Positions 18,072 through 26,642 of a stretch of DNA of 64,000 nucleotides are shown in pieces. The notes below the pieces were generated by a model that saw only the letters and a program-made list of their open reading frames with translations, was not told the origin of the DNA and did no database searches. The DNA comes from Bin55 sp028819195 (lineage in GTDB: Bacteria; Pseudomonadota; Gammaproteobacteria; Pseudomonadales; Azotimanducaceae). The stretch spans positions 1 to 64,000 of the forward strand of contig JAPPMF010000012.1 in NCBI GenBank assembly GCA_028819195.1. Reading direction: 5' to 3'. The first letter of the stretch is position 1. Every line of letters begins with the position of its first letter. A program made the position numbers and the translations under genes.

Positions 18072-19484
18072 ATGTCATTACCCACAATCATAGATTTAAC
18101 CCAATATTACGTCAGTCTTTTGCGACCTATTTTTACTGGTCGAAAGTACATTTACATTGCAGAAGTCGATGCAATTGCCGTGCGAGCAGAAAATGAAATG
18201 GCCGCGCTCGGTGTTGAAGATATGTTGTTTTTAGTCGGAAACAAGGGAACAAGTACCGATTCAATACCCCCTGATTTGCGGATCTATTCGCTTAACACCA
18301 CAGGGGTAAATATGGTGAAAGCAGCTCAAAGGTTTGAACAAGCAATTACGAATCTCCCAAACGAGGTTGAAAATGAAATCGATGATTGGGATCGAAAACG
18401 AACTGCTCGCTGGATCACGCCTGCTATGTTGCGAGAATTCGAATTGATTGCAGGTCGCAAAAAATATGGTCGACGAAAACCCTCTTGGGTAGCATTCGAA
18501 GACAAGACCAAAATCGACTCATTTTGGAGATCACTCGGAGTCAACTGTCCCTCTTCTCAAGTCATTACTCTTAGTGATCCAAATATCAAAACGGTCAATC
18601 ATTCTCTTGATAAAGGTGAAGGCACGGTTTGGTCGGCCGATAATCGGGACGGTAATCATGGCGGAACGATGGGGGTACGACGTGTAACTTCAGAAGCGGA
18701 CTTTATCTCAGTCCGAAAAGAATTAAAAAAGATGGCCAATAAGGTGAGAATCTCGTCTTTTATCGAAGGGATTCCACTGAGTATTCACGGTATCAACTTC
18801 GAAGACATAACAATCGTGTTTCGGCCTATTGAATTAATCACCTTACGATATCGTGATAGTTGTGAATTCCTGTGGGGAGGCTGTTCATCAACGTTCGACC
18901 CTCCGTTGAAAGATCGAGAATATATGCAAGAACTAGCTTACACAACGGGTCGAGCCTTAAACCGTGAAGTGCGTTATCTCGGTCCTTTTTCCATTGACGG
19001 TATCCTCTCTGAAAATAGTTTTGTCCCCACCGAGTTGAACTGCAGGTTATCGGGAGGGTTTAGTACTTTGACCAATGGACTCACGAACTTTCCCTTAGCA
19101 CCGTTATGTTGGACCGTAATGGAAAATGAAAAATTGGACTATCAAGCAAGAAAGTTGGGAACTGCGCTACTTGACTGGGCAGACTCAAATCGCTTTTGCG
19201 GTGGTAGAGTAATCACAACCAAGTCTTTCGACACTGTTAATCAGTTGTTGTTAACACGAGACGGTTCGGTGTTTCGCGAAGTGAGAGATAAAGAAACTCC
19301 GACTGCTACACTCACTTACGGACCGAGCCCTATGGGTGGTATCGTGTTCTTTCAATCTTTGATTAAGGAAGATCAAAGGAACCAACCGACAGCTCCAGAA
19401 ATCGTACGTGCGATCAGATTTGCTGACGCGACTATTGGTACAGATTTTGGTCCGTTAGAGTGCGCAACTCCGACACACAATTAG
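18072..19484 (+). CDS. ATP-grasp domain protein of unknown substrate
   Basis: 470 residues. The N-terminal third looks like a Rossmann-type pre-domain; the region from about 140 to 340 has ATP-grasp traits: a nucleotide-handling segment around SADNRDGNHGGTMGVRR, a strand-rich VRISSFIEGIPLSIHG, and the metal-site-like FVPTELNCRLSGG. ATP-grasp enzymes join a carboxylate to an amine or thiol through an acyl phosphate. No partner gene indicates the substrate. Start ATG 18072. It is divergent from the M48 protease gene. Confidence 0.65.
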   Translation: MSLPTIIDLTQYYVSLLRPIFTGRKYIYIAEVDAIAVRAENEMAALGVEDMLFLVGNKGTSTDSIPPDLRIYSLNTTGVNMVKAAQRFEQAITNLPNEVENEIDDWDRKRTARWITPAMLREFELIAGRKKYGRRKPSWVAFEDKTKIDSFWRSLGVNCPSSQVITLSDPNIKTVNHSLDKGEGTVWSADNRDGNHGGTMGVRRVTSEADFISVRKELKKMANKVRISSFIEGIPLSIHGINFEDITIVFRPIELITLRYRDSCEFLWGGCSSTFDPPLKDREYMQELAYTTGRALNREVRYLGPFSIDGILSENSFVPTELNCRLSGGFSTLTNGLTNFPLAPLCWTVMENEKLDYQARKLGTALLDWADSNRFCGGRVITTKSFDTVNQLLLTRDGSVFREVRDKETPTATLTYGPSPMGGIVFFQSLIKEDQRNQPTAPEIVRAIRFADATIGTDFGPLECATPTHN

Positions 19485-19517
19485 TTGAGTAGTAATGTTT
19501 CGGTAGTCAACGATGGA

Positions 19518-19925
19518 CTAGTGCTCGCACATCAACATCCAATTGATACCAAATTTATCTCGACACATCGCAAAATACGCTCCCCAGAATGTTTTTTGTG
19601 CTGGAAAGGTAATTTCGCCACCGTCGGAAAGCTTCGCTAACCATTCGTCGGTTTGAGTTTGACTATCGGTATCCAAACAGAGTGAGAAATTGTTCCCTTC
19701 AGAAAAATTCGGATCATCGTCAGGTGTATCGCTCGCCATGAGTATGCCCGACTTAAACCCAAGGGAAGCATGCATGATTCGGTTGGGATCTGAACCTCCG
19801 ACTCCGTCTGGACCATCTGCAAAAGTCATCATCGATTCAAAATCGAGACCAAATATTGAGCGGTAGAATTCCATTGCTTCGCGGCAGTTTCCATTAAATG
19901 TTAGATATCCGTTGATAGATGCCAT
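19518..19925 (-). CDS. PhnB-like glyoxalase/VOC-superfamily protein
   Basis: 135 residues of the PhnB/YjdN type: begins with ...INGYLTFNGNCREAMEFYRSIFG, contains the SDTPDDDP loop, and ends WGAYFAMCRDKFGINWML. The fold is a paired beta-alpha-beta unit. Members are variously called 3-demethylubiquinone methyltransferase-like or glyoxalase-like without proven activity. Single gene, start ATG 19925. Confidence 0.88.
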   Translation of the reverse strand: MASINGYLTFNGNCREAMEFYRSIFGLDFESMMTFADGPDGVGGSDPNRIMHASLGFKSGILMASDTPDDDPNFSEGNNFSLCLDTDSQTQTDEWLAKLSDGGEITFPAQKTFWGAYFAMCRDKFGINWMLMCEH

Positions 19926-20093
19926 GTATAACCTCGTCGATTGTTGACTATTGACTACAGTATTTGTAGTGTATCAGGGTTTGAATTGCTTTATTGTAAT
20001 CTTTGCACATTTTGTACGAGACCATTCGCTTATGTACTAGTTTTATCGACTGAAATAAAATAAATCTTCGTCCACCAATAAAAACACATCATC

Positions 20094-21338
20094 ATGCGAA
20101 AGTACTTTTTTCTGGTTTCACTATTTACCGTTTTTCTGATTTCTTGCAGTCAGGACTACGATTCAAATACGACTACAACTTCGCTCACGACCACAAGTGA
20201 GCCTTCCGATGAAATTGAAGCCCCTTACGTAACAACCAATAATTTCGATGAATGGGTATTACAATCTGACAAACCTGTTCTGGTTGATTTCACTGCGGAG
20301 TGGTGTGTTCCGTGTAAAGTGATAGATCCGATCATTGACAGCCTGATTTCAGAGTTTGAAGGTCGCGCCAGTGTTTTCAAGCTAGATATCGACAATTCAC
20401 CAGAAATCTATGACGACTACAGAGTTAATGGTATACCACACATACTATTCTTTAACCATGGAATTGAAGAAGAAAGAATATCGAGTCCGCAAGATCGAAC
20501 AGTCTATGTCGACTACCTTGAAGCAATGATTGAAGGGGAGTCAGCGAAGAGTGTAACTTACCAATTATTAGATCAAGATGAATTTCGCCGACACTTCATA
20601 CTATCTCGCGATCTCGATGTCATCAAAGCAGCAATGAATATGAAGCCACTTCTATTAAAGACGAATTTTGAAAACGGGCTTACACCACTTTCTCTCATTC
20701 TCAACTTTTCTAGTGTTCGACAAAACGACTTAATAGACTTAGCTCTATCTCAAGAACCAGAAATTACTGTCCAAGATTTAGTCGCACTAGGTCGTTGTGA
20801 CGAGTTTAGAGAAGCGGTTTTAGCCGATCCTGAAGCTGTAGATCGACCTGATCCAGACGGTAATACACCGATAATCACTGCCTTAATGCGAGCACATAGA
20901 TTAGCCGAAAAGAATTGTGTACGGACTGTGCTCAAAGCTGGACCGACGCTCGACAAACAAAGTGAAGGTACTAGATCACTCAATCGTGCAGTGATATTGA
21001 TGGACGACGACACAATTTTGCAGGAATTTCTCGATAGAGGTTGGGATCCAACATTGAAGGACGAAACTGGAAAAAATGCCTTACATTGGGCTGCAACCTA
21101 TGGATATGAAAGTAAGATTCGAACTTTGCTAGAGTTTGGTATGGATCCAACAGTCGAAAATTCCGATGGTGAAACTGCAGGTGGCACTATAAGTCGGTTT
21201 ATATCAAGGCGCGAACAAATGATTGAGTCAGAGCGAGCAAATTTGGATGAGGATACCTTAAATGAATTGGAAGCTGAACTACAGCGATACAAAGATCTGA
21301 TAACGATGCTTGAAAATTCTTCAATCGAACAGAATTGA
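20094..21338 (+). CDS. Lipoprotein with thioredoxin and ankyrin-repeat domains
   Basis: 414 residues. The lipoprotein signal ends at LISC (Cys18) and is followed by a Ser/Thr-rich linker. The thioredoxin domain (about 45-150) has active site Cys71-Val-Pro-Cys74 (FTAEWCVPCK) and the cis-Pro region NGIPHILFF. From about residue 180 onward come ankyrin-like repeats, best seen as DGNTPIITALMRAH and GKNALHWAATYGYESKIRTL. The combination suggests a periplasmic redox protein tethered to partners through ankyrin repeats; the partner is unknown. Confidence 0.85.
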   Translation: MRKYFFLVSLFTVFLISCSQDYDSNTTTTSLTTTSEPSDEIEAPYVTTNNFDEWVLQSDKPVLVDFTAEWCVPCKVIDPIIDSLISEFEGRASVFKLDIDNSPEIYDDYRVNGIPHILFFNHGIEEERISSPQDRTVYVDYLEAMIEGESAKSVTYQLLDQDEFRRHFILSRDLDVIKAAMNMKPLLLKTNFENGLTPLSLILNFSSVRQNDLIDLALSQEPEITVQDLVALGRCDEFREAVLADPEAVDRPDPDGNTPIITALMRAHRLAEKNCVRTVLKAGPTLDKQSEGTRSLNRAVILMDDDTILQEFLDRGWDPTLKDETGKNALHWAATYGYESKIRTLLEFGMDPTVENSDGETAGGTISRFISRREQMIESERANLDEDTLNELEAELQRYKDLITMLENSSIEQN

Positions 21339-21481
21339 GCAGTTTTTGTAATTAACTGTTTCGTAGTCAATTGCGTTCCCTTATGAAAGTTGAAAAAGAA
21401 CTCTGAGCGGTCCCCCTCGCCTATTGTCTGTCTCGACACGAATATGAAACCTAGCCAGTATTCGTGATTTAGCGGAATTAA

Positions 21482-22252
21482 ATGGGAAACCATATGCTTG
21501 ATTCCAGGCTACACTTATTACTGATCTGTGTTGTACTGACCTTTAATAGCACTATAAACGCCAAGCCATTAACCATCGCAGTAGCGACGAATTTTCTCAC
21601 TACAATGGAAGAACTTAGCGAGCGGTTTTCGTCCGATAAAGATGCTGAACTCACAGTCGTTAGTGGTTCGTCCGGACAACTAGTTGCCCAAATTCGTGCT
21701 GGAGCTCCGTTCGATGTACTCTTCTCGGCGGACCAAAAACGGGTTGATGTGCTTGTAGAACTAAATCTTGCGGAATTAAACTCCAGATTTACTTATGCAA
21801 ATGGTCAACTTGCGTTTTATTTAAACCCAAAGAACTCGAAAGATCTTTCTGCACAGGAAGTTTTTGAAAATCTTTCGTGTGATTCGATAGTAATCGCCAA
21901 TCCTAAGGTAGCCCCTTATGGGCAAGCCGCTAAAGACGTTATCAATCAGATCAAATCTGAAGACGGTCTTGAAGAATCTGTAGTGTTAGCCGAAAACGTA
22001 AATCAGGCATTCTCGACTACACATACCGGCAACGTAGACTGTGGATTTGTGGCATTCTCAGCAATACTGACTAAATCAACTGACAAACAGTTCTTCTACA
22101 AGATTCCACACGAATACTATTCCCCTATCAAACAGGACGCCGTAATACTAAAATCTTCAAAAAGCCCTAAACTTTCCCAGAAGTTTTTTGATTTTGTTCA
22201 AAGTCAGGAAGCCAAGGATCTGATTCGTGAACATGGATACTTAGTTGATTGA
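21482..22252 (+). CDS. modA: Molybdate ABC transporter, periplasmic binding protein
   Basis: 256 residues with a signal peptide (LHLLLICVVLTFNSTINA) then the ModA core: IAVATNFLTTMEELSERF, VVSGSSGQLVAQIRAGAPFDVLFSADQ and a C-terminal FFDFVQSQEAKDLIREHGY. It captures molybdate (or tungstate) in the periplasm and hands it to ModBC. Start at ATG 21482 or the internal ATG 21494. Its stop overlaps the modB TTG start by four bases. Confidence 0.93.
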   Translation: MGNHMLDSRLHLLLICVVLTFNSTINAKPLTIAVATNFLTTMEELSERFSSDKDAELTVVSGSSGQLVAQIRAGAPFDVLFSADQKRVDVLVELNLAELNSRFTYANGQLAFYLNPKNSKDLSAQEVFENLSCDSIVIANPKVAPYGQAAKDVINQIKSEDGLEESVVLAENVNQAFSTTHTGNVDCGFVAFSAILTKSTDKQFFYKIPHEYYSPIKQDAVILKSSKSPKLSQKFFDFVQSQEAKDLIREHGYLVD

Positions 22253-22926
22253 ACGGTATAGATTTCTCAGTCATACTTCTGACAATACAACTAGCTTTAA
22301 TCACGACCCTATTACTACTAGTTCTCGGAGGTCCTCTCGCCTGGTGGTTATCAAGAAGCAAAAACAGACTTAAACCGGCCGTTGAGGCAATTACTACGTT
22401 GCCTTTAGTTCTACCACCAACGGTACTTGGTTTCTACTTTCTAGTGATATTCAATCCGCATACACCCCTTGGTTCATTTATCGTTTTCTTAACCGGAGAA
22501 TCACTTACCTTCTCTTTTCAAGGGCTGGTCGTCGCGTCAATCATTTACTCCATGCCTTTTATGGTACAACCGTTGAAGATTGCGTTTGATAAATTAGATC
22601 AAGGTATTCTCGAATCAGCTAAGGTTTTAGGAGCGAACCCATGGGTTTGTTTGTATCGAATTGTGATACCGTCCTGCATACGCGGGATCGTTTCGGCGAT
22701 GGTACTCACGTTCGCGCACACTGTAGGAGAATTCGGTGTAGTATTAATGATTGGTGGGAACATTCCAGGTAAAACGAGAGTCATTTCTATCGCAATTTAT
22801 GAACATGTTGAAACACTCAACTATGAAAGTGCTCATATACTCGCCTTAGGATTAATTGTCTTCAGTTTTCTAACGTTACTAGTCGTTTATGCCATGAATC
22901 GCGAACCAACTCTTCGACTCACCTAA
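22249..22926 (+). CDS. modB: Molybdate ABC transporter, permease
   Basis: 225 residues, five to six membrane segments. It has the binding-protein-dependent permease signature ESAKVLGANPWVCLYRIVIPS and AHTVGEFGVVLMIGGNIPG, typical of ModB. The start is TTG at 22249, overlapping the modA stop, so translation is probably coupled. It forms the membrane channel of the ModABC importer. Confidence 0.93.
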   Translation: MNGIDFSVILLTIQLALITTLLLLVLGGPLAWWLSRSKNRLKPAVEAITTLPLVLPPTVLGFYFLVIFNPHTPLGSFIVFLTGESLTFSFQGLVVASIIYSMPFMVQPLKIAFDKLDQGILESAKVLGANPWVCLYRIVIPSCIRGIVSAMVLTFAHTVGEFGVVLMIGGNIPGKTRVISIAIYEHVETLNYESAHILALGLIVFSFLTLLVVYAMNREPTLRLT

Positions 22927-24015
22927 ATGTTGTCATTAAATATAAAACTTAAGCGATCGGATTTTGAGTTATCGATTGATACCTCCCTAGATTTGAACAC
23001 CCCTACAGCGATACTCGGTGCTAATGGAAGTGGAAAAACCACTTTGTTGCGAATCATCGCTGGTTTGGAACGAGCTTCCGGAAAAATCAAATTTAACGAT
23101 ACAGTATGGATAGACACTGACAATGGGATCAACATTTCAACTCGACATCGTGCTATCGGCTATCTGACGCAGAAACCACTATTGTTTCCCCATATGGATG
23201 TCGAATCTAACCTCAGATTTGCCGAACATGTCTCGCAGCAACGCACACTCACCGGTACAGCGATTTCGACAGATGAAATCCTTAAAACTTTTGATCTTTT
23301 ACCGCTTCGAAACAAAAAAACCTTTGAAATTTCAGGAGGAGAATTGAGTCGAACAGCACTAGCACAAACACTGCTCTCTCGTCCTACTTTACTGTTGCTC
23401 GATGAGCCGCTAGCCTCGATCGATGTGAATCGAAAGAAGGATTTGATTCCTTACTTGGAAAACTACTTACAACAGCACCAATTGCCAATGTTGTACGTAA
23501 CTCACAACATTTCTGAAGTCGCTCGATTTTGCCCACAATCTGTAGTATTAGACAACGGATCGGTTGTGAGTTTTGGGGATTCATCGAACGTAATTCAAAC
23601 TTTGTCACAAGATTCGATTTTCGAATCGACTGACGTGAGCACATTGCTAAAGGTCAAATTTGTAGAGTATGACAGTACCTATCAAATTGTGACATTTAAT
23701 CTTGGATCTGACAAAATATTTGTCCCTACTATCAAACAAGACAGATTTCCATCACAGGTTTATTTACGTATTCGAAATCTCGATGTTGGCTTAGCCCGTA
23801 CTCGACCGTCTGATGTGAGTATTCGCAACGTCATATCAGGAACTATATCAGCCATCCAAAATGACCTACTTACACCATACACAGACATTCAACTCACCTG
23901 TCAAAATGAACAACAGTTGCATTCTCGAATTACACGGAAAGCTTGCGAGGAATTACAGTTAATGGTAGGTCAAGAAGTTTTTGCCCTGATTAAAAGCGTT
24001 TCCTTAGAACTCTAG
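22927..24015 (+). CDS. modC: Molybdate ABC transporter, ATP-binding protein
   Basis: 362 residues. ABC ATPase with Walker A GANGSGKTT (about 34), signature ISGGELSR, Walker B LLLLDEPLASID and the switch histidine in YVTHN. The C-terminal third (about 290-360; SIRNVISGTISAIQ...) is the Mop-type molybdate-binding domain seen in ModC. ATG 22927 directly follows the modB stop. Confidence 0.94.
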   Translation: MLSLNIKLKRSDFELSIDTSLDLNTPTAILGANGSGKTTLLRIIAGLERASGKIKFNDTVWIDTDNGINISTRHRAIGYLTQKPLLFPHMDVESNLRFAEHVSQQRTLTGTAISTDEILKTFDLLPLRNKKTFEISGGELSRTALAQTLLSRPTLLLLDEPLASIDVNRKKDLIPYLENYLQQHQLPMLYVTHNISEVARFCPQSVVLDNGSVVSFGDSSNVIQTLSQDSIFESTDVSTLLKVKFVEYDSTYQIVTFNLGSDKIFVPTIKQDRFPSQVYLRIRNLDVGLARTRPSDVSIRNVISGTISAIQNDLLTPYTDIQLTCQNEQQLHSRITRKACEELQLMVGQEVFALIKSVSLEL

Positions 24016-24016
24016 T

Positions 24017-25198
24017 TTGACGCGCATCGAGACAGGTCAGAAAGTCATCATTGTCGGCGGTGGAATCGCTGGTCTGACAACCGCTTTAGCTTTGAATCAT
24101 GTCGGTATTTGTTCTTCCGTGTTTGAAAAGTATAGTTTTTCGGACCGATTCGGTGCAGGGATTCAGTTAACTCCTAATGCAACAAACATTCTTTTTAAAT
24201 TTGGTTTAGAACAATCTCTTCGAGCAGCCTCTATCGAAGTTTCTGATATGTACATTAGACATTGGAAAACTGATCGGAAACTAACAACAATTGATCTGCG
24301 GTCGACAGTCGCCAAGCATTGTTCATCGCCTTATTTACAGATCCGACGAGCTAATTTAATTCAAATCTTGAGTGAAACCTGTCGTCAATACACAAACATT
24401 GAATTGTTTCCTGACGAAGAATTGAACTCAGTCGAAACTAGTTTCGACGGAATCTCGGTGAGTTCAGAAAAACGAACATTAACTGGTCCCCTGGTAGTTG
24501 GTGCTGATGGAACTCATTCAAAAACCCGTGAAATGATGAGAATACCTCATGAATATCAATTCACTGGTTGGCACGCATGGCGAACTATCGTAAAAACACA
24601 CTCGGAAAAAGATCTTTCTATGAATGTTTGGTGTGGTTCAAATGGGCATGTCGTCGCGTATCCAATATCTAACTTAGGACATCTTAATCTCGTGTTCATT
24701 TCGAAATCTAATGAGGAATTTGAAAATAGATGGCGTCAAACAGGAGACTTAGACGAGCTCAGGGAATATTTTTCGTCTTGGTGTCAACAAATTCAGAGGT
24801 TTATTAATCTGATTGAAGCAAAGCAGTTATTTAAGTGGGGATTATTCAGTTCGAAGTTGCAGAAGTCAAATTGGCATCGTGAAAAAGTGGTTTTACTTGG
24901 GGATGCGGTTCACCCTATTCTCCCCTTTCTTGCACAAGGAGCGGCGCTTGCGATTGAAGATGCTATGTCACTCGCATGGGTGCTAAACTCCTACCAAAAT
25001 CACGCCGGTGCAATCCAACTATTTGTGCAATTACGACACAAACGAGTAAAGATGATTCAAGACAATTCAGAAAAATTGGGGCATGTCTACCACATGCATG
25101 AACCTCTAGCAAAGTTGCGAGATTTCTATACGAAGTTCGCGATTAGTCAATTGATACGAAGCATTTATGCTTACGATACGTATAAAATTAAGGGGTAA
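24017..25198 (+). CDS. FAD-dependent monooxygenase
   Basis: 393 residues of the class A flavoprotein monooxygenase (salicylate hydroxylase-like) family: dinucleotide fold VIIVGGGIAGLTTALAL (about 10-26), the VVGADGTHSKTRE motif (about 160), and the FAD-ribityl motif LLGDAVHPILPFLAQGAALAIEDA (about 295). It should hydroxylate an aromatic or polyene substrate using NAD(P)H and oxygen. The start is TTG at 24017, one base after the modC stop, so it is read with the molybdate transporter although such enzymes need no molybdenum. Confidence 0.9.
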   Translation: MTRIETGQKVIIVGGGIAGLTTALALNHVGICSSVFEKYSFSDRFGAGIQLTPNATNILFKFGLEQSLRAASIEVSDMYIRHWKTDRKLTTIDLRSTVAKHCSSPYLQIRRANLIQILSETCRQYTNIELFPDEELNSVETSFDGISVSSEKRTLTGPLVVGADGTHSKTREMMRIPHEYQFTGWHAWRTIVKTHSEKDLSMNVWCGSNGHVVAYPISNLGHLNLVFISKSNEEFENRWRQTGDLDELREYFSSWCQQIQRFINLIEAKQLFKWGLFSSKLQKSNWHREKVVLLGDAVHPILPFLAQGAALAIEDAMSLAWVLNSYQNHAGAIQLFVQLRHKRVKMIQDNSEKLGHVYHMHEPLAKLRDFYTKFAISQLIRSIYAYDTYKIKG

Positions 25199-25275
25199 GT
25201 TGAACTTATTTGTTCAAATCACAATCGACGGAATACAGACTAGCCGTCCAAAACAATTAAACTAGGAATTTTGTT

Positions 25276-26607
25276 ATGCCAACTCTTCGAACAATTGCAA
25301 TCAGTGTGTCATTACTGACCACCGGGATATTATTCGCAGGCGCTCCTCTAACCGTTTCCGGTCAAACCACGATTGCACCGCTCATTGAGCAAGTCACGGA
25401 TGCTGTAGTCAATATTTCAGCGTTTCGAGTAAGGGGGAACCAAGTTTTGACTCCACGAGATCGACGTATTCGAGATTCGATTGGTTCTGGTGTGATTATC
25501 GACGCTGAGAAAGGGTTCATCGTCACTAATCATCATGTTGTGGATGACTCTTGGGGATGGATTGTCACTTTAAACGATGGTCGCGACTTTGAAGCTGAAC
25601 TCATTGGTTCAGACGTCGAAACCGATGTCGCATTGATTCAGATTGATGCTGACGATCTTCTAGCACTTGAAATGGCTGATTCTGACAGTGTTCGGGTTGG
25701 TGATTTTGTTGTTGCAATTGGTAGTCCATTCGGACTTAGACAAACAGTAACTTCAGGAATCGTGAGTGCATTGGGACGGGAAGATTTCACTACCGATACC
25801 TACCAAAACTTCATTCAAACAGACGCAGCAATCAATCCGGGTAACTCAGGCGGCCCCTTGATGAATTTTCAAGGTGAGATTATCGGAATTAACACCGCTA
25901 TTGTTGGTACGTCCCGGGGAGGGGTTGGTATAGGCTTTGCAATCCCAGCAAACATGGTACAGGCAATCACCGGTCAAATAATCGAGTTTGGTTCAGTCAA
26001 TCGCGGTATTCTCGGGATCAAGATGGATAACATCAATTCTACTCTTAAAGAAGTTTATGAACTTGATTCAACAAATGGGGTCATCGTAGTCGAAGTACTT
26101 GAAGGGACGATGGCAGAAGAGGCCGGAGTGAAAGCGAACGATATTATCGTAGCAATCGACGATGAATCAATTAAAAATTCGAACCATCTACGAAACGTGA
26201 TCGGCTTACGCCGTGTAGGCGATCAAATCGGATTAAACATAATCCGCGATGGTAAACACATAGATGTACAAGCTACGATCGGAGAAAAATTGCGTTTACG
26301 TGGTGAAGACTTATCGGAAAAACTCGCTGGAATAATGATAAAGGATCTAGATCCAAACGATCCTGACGAAGCAGAGATTTATGAATTATTGCAAGGATAT
26401 GGCTTGGTTATTGACGAAATTGATTTGGACAGCAATCTCGCGGAATTGGGCGTTAAAGAAGGCGATGTAATTAATTACGTTAATGGCTATCGAATCAATT
26501 CGTTGTCTGCAATTGAAGCGTTAGTTGCATCTGAAGCCATCCGAGCGATAAGCATTTATCGAAATGGCCGAACTGTGAATATTCCTTTCGGGGAAACAAC
26601 TTTCTGA
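25276..26607 (+). CDS. Periplasmic serine protease, DegP/DegQ (Do) family
   Basis: 443 residues: a signal peptide (about 1-30), then a trypsin-like domain with catalytic triad His87 (TNHHVVD), Asp117 (ETDVALIQ) and Ser191 (GNSGGP), followed by two PDZ domains (about 235-335 and 345-440). It degrades or refolds damaged envelope proteins. The LA loop is short, more like DegQ than DegP. Start ATG 25276 preceded by AGGAA. No rpoE or mucD-like context nearby to settle the subtype. Confidence 0.95.
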   Translation: MPTLRTIAISVSLLTTGILFAGAPLTVSGQTTIAPLIEQVTDAVVNISAFRVRGNQVLTPRDRRIRDSIGSGVIIDAEKGFIVTNHHVVDDSWGWIVTLNDGRDFEAELIGSDVETDVALIQIDADDLLALEMADSDSVRVGDFVVAIGSPFGLRQTVTSGIVSALGREDFTTDTYQNFIQTDAAINPGNSGGPLMNFQGEIIGINTAIVGTSRGGVGIGFAIPANMVQAITGQIIEFGSVNRGILGIKMDNINSTLKEVYELDSTNGVIVVEVLEGTMAEEAGVKANDIIVAIDDESIKNSNHLRNVIGLRRVGDQIGLNIIRDGKHIDVQATIGEKLRLRGEDLSEKLAGIMIKDLDPNDPDEAEIYELLQGYGLVIDEIDLDSNLAELGVKEGDVINYVNGYRINSLSAIEALVASEAIRAISIYRNGRTVNIPFGETTF

Positions 26608-26642
26608 TAGGTTCATTTTGCTAGTTCGTGCGTAAATTAAGA

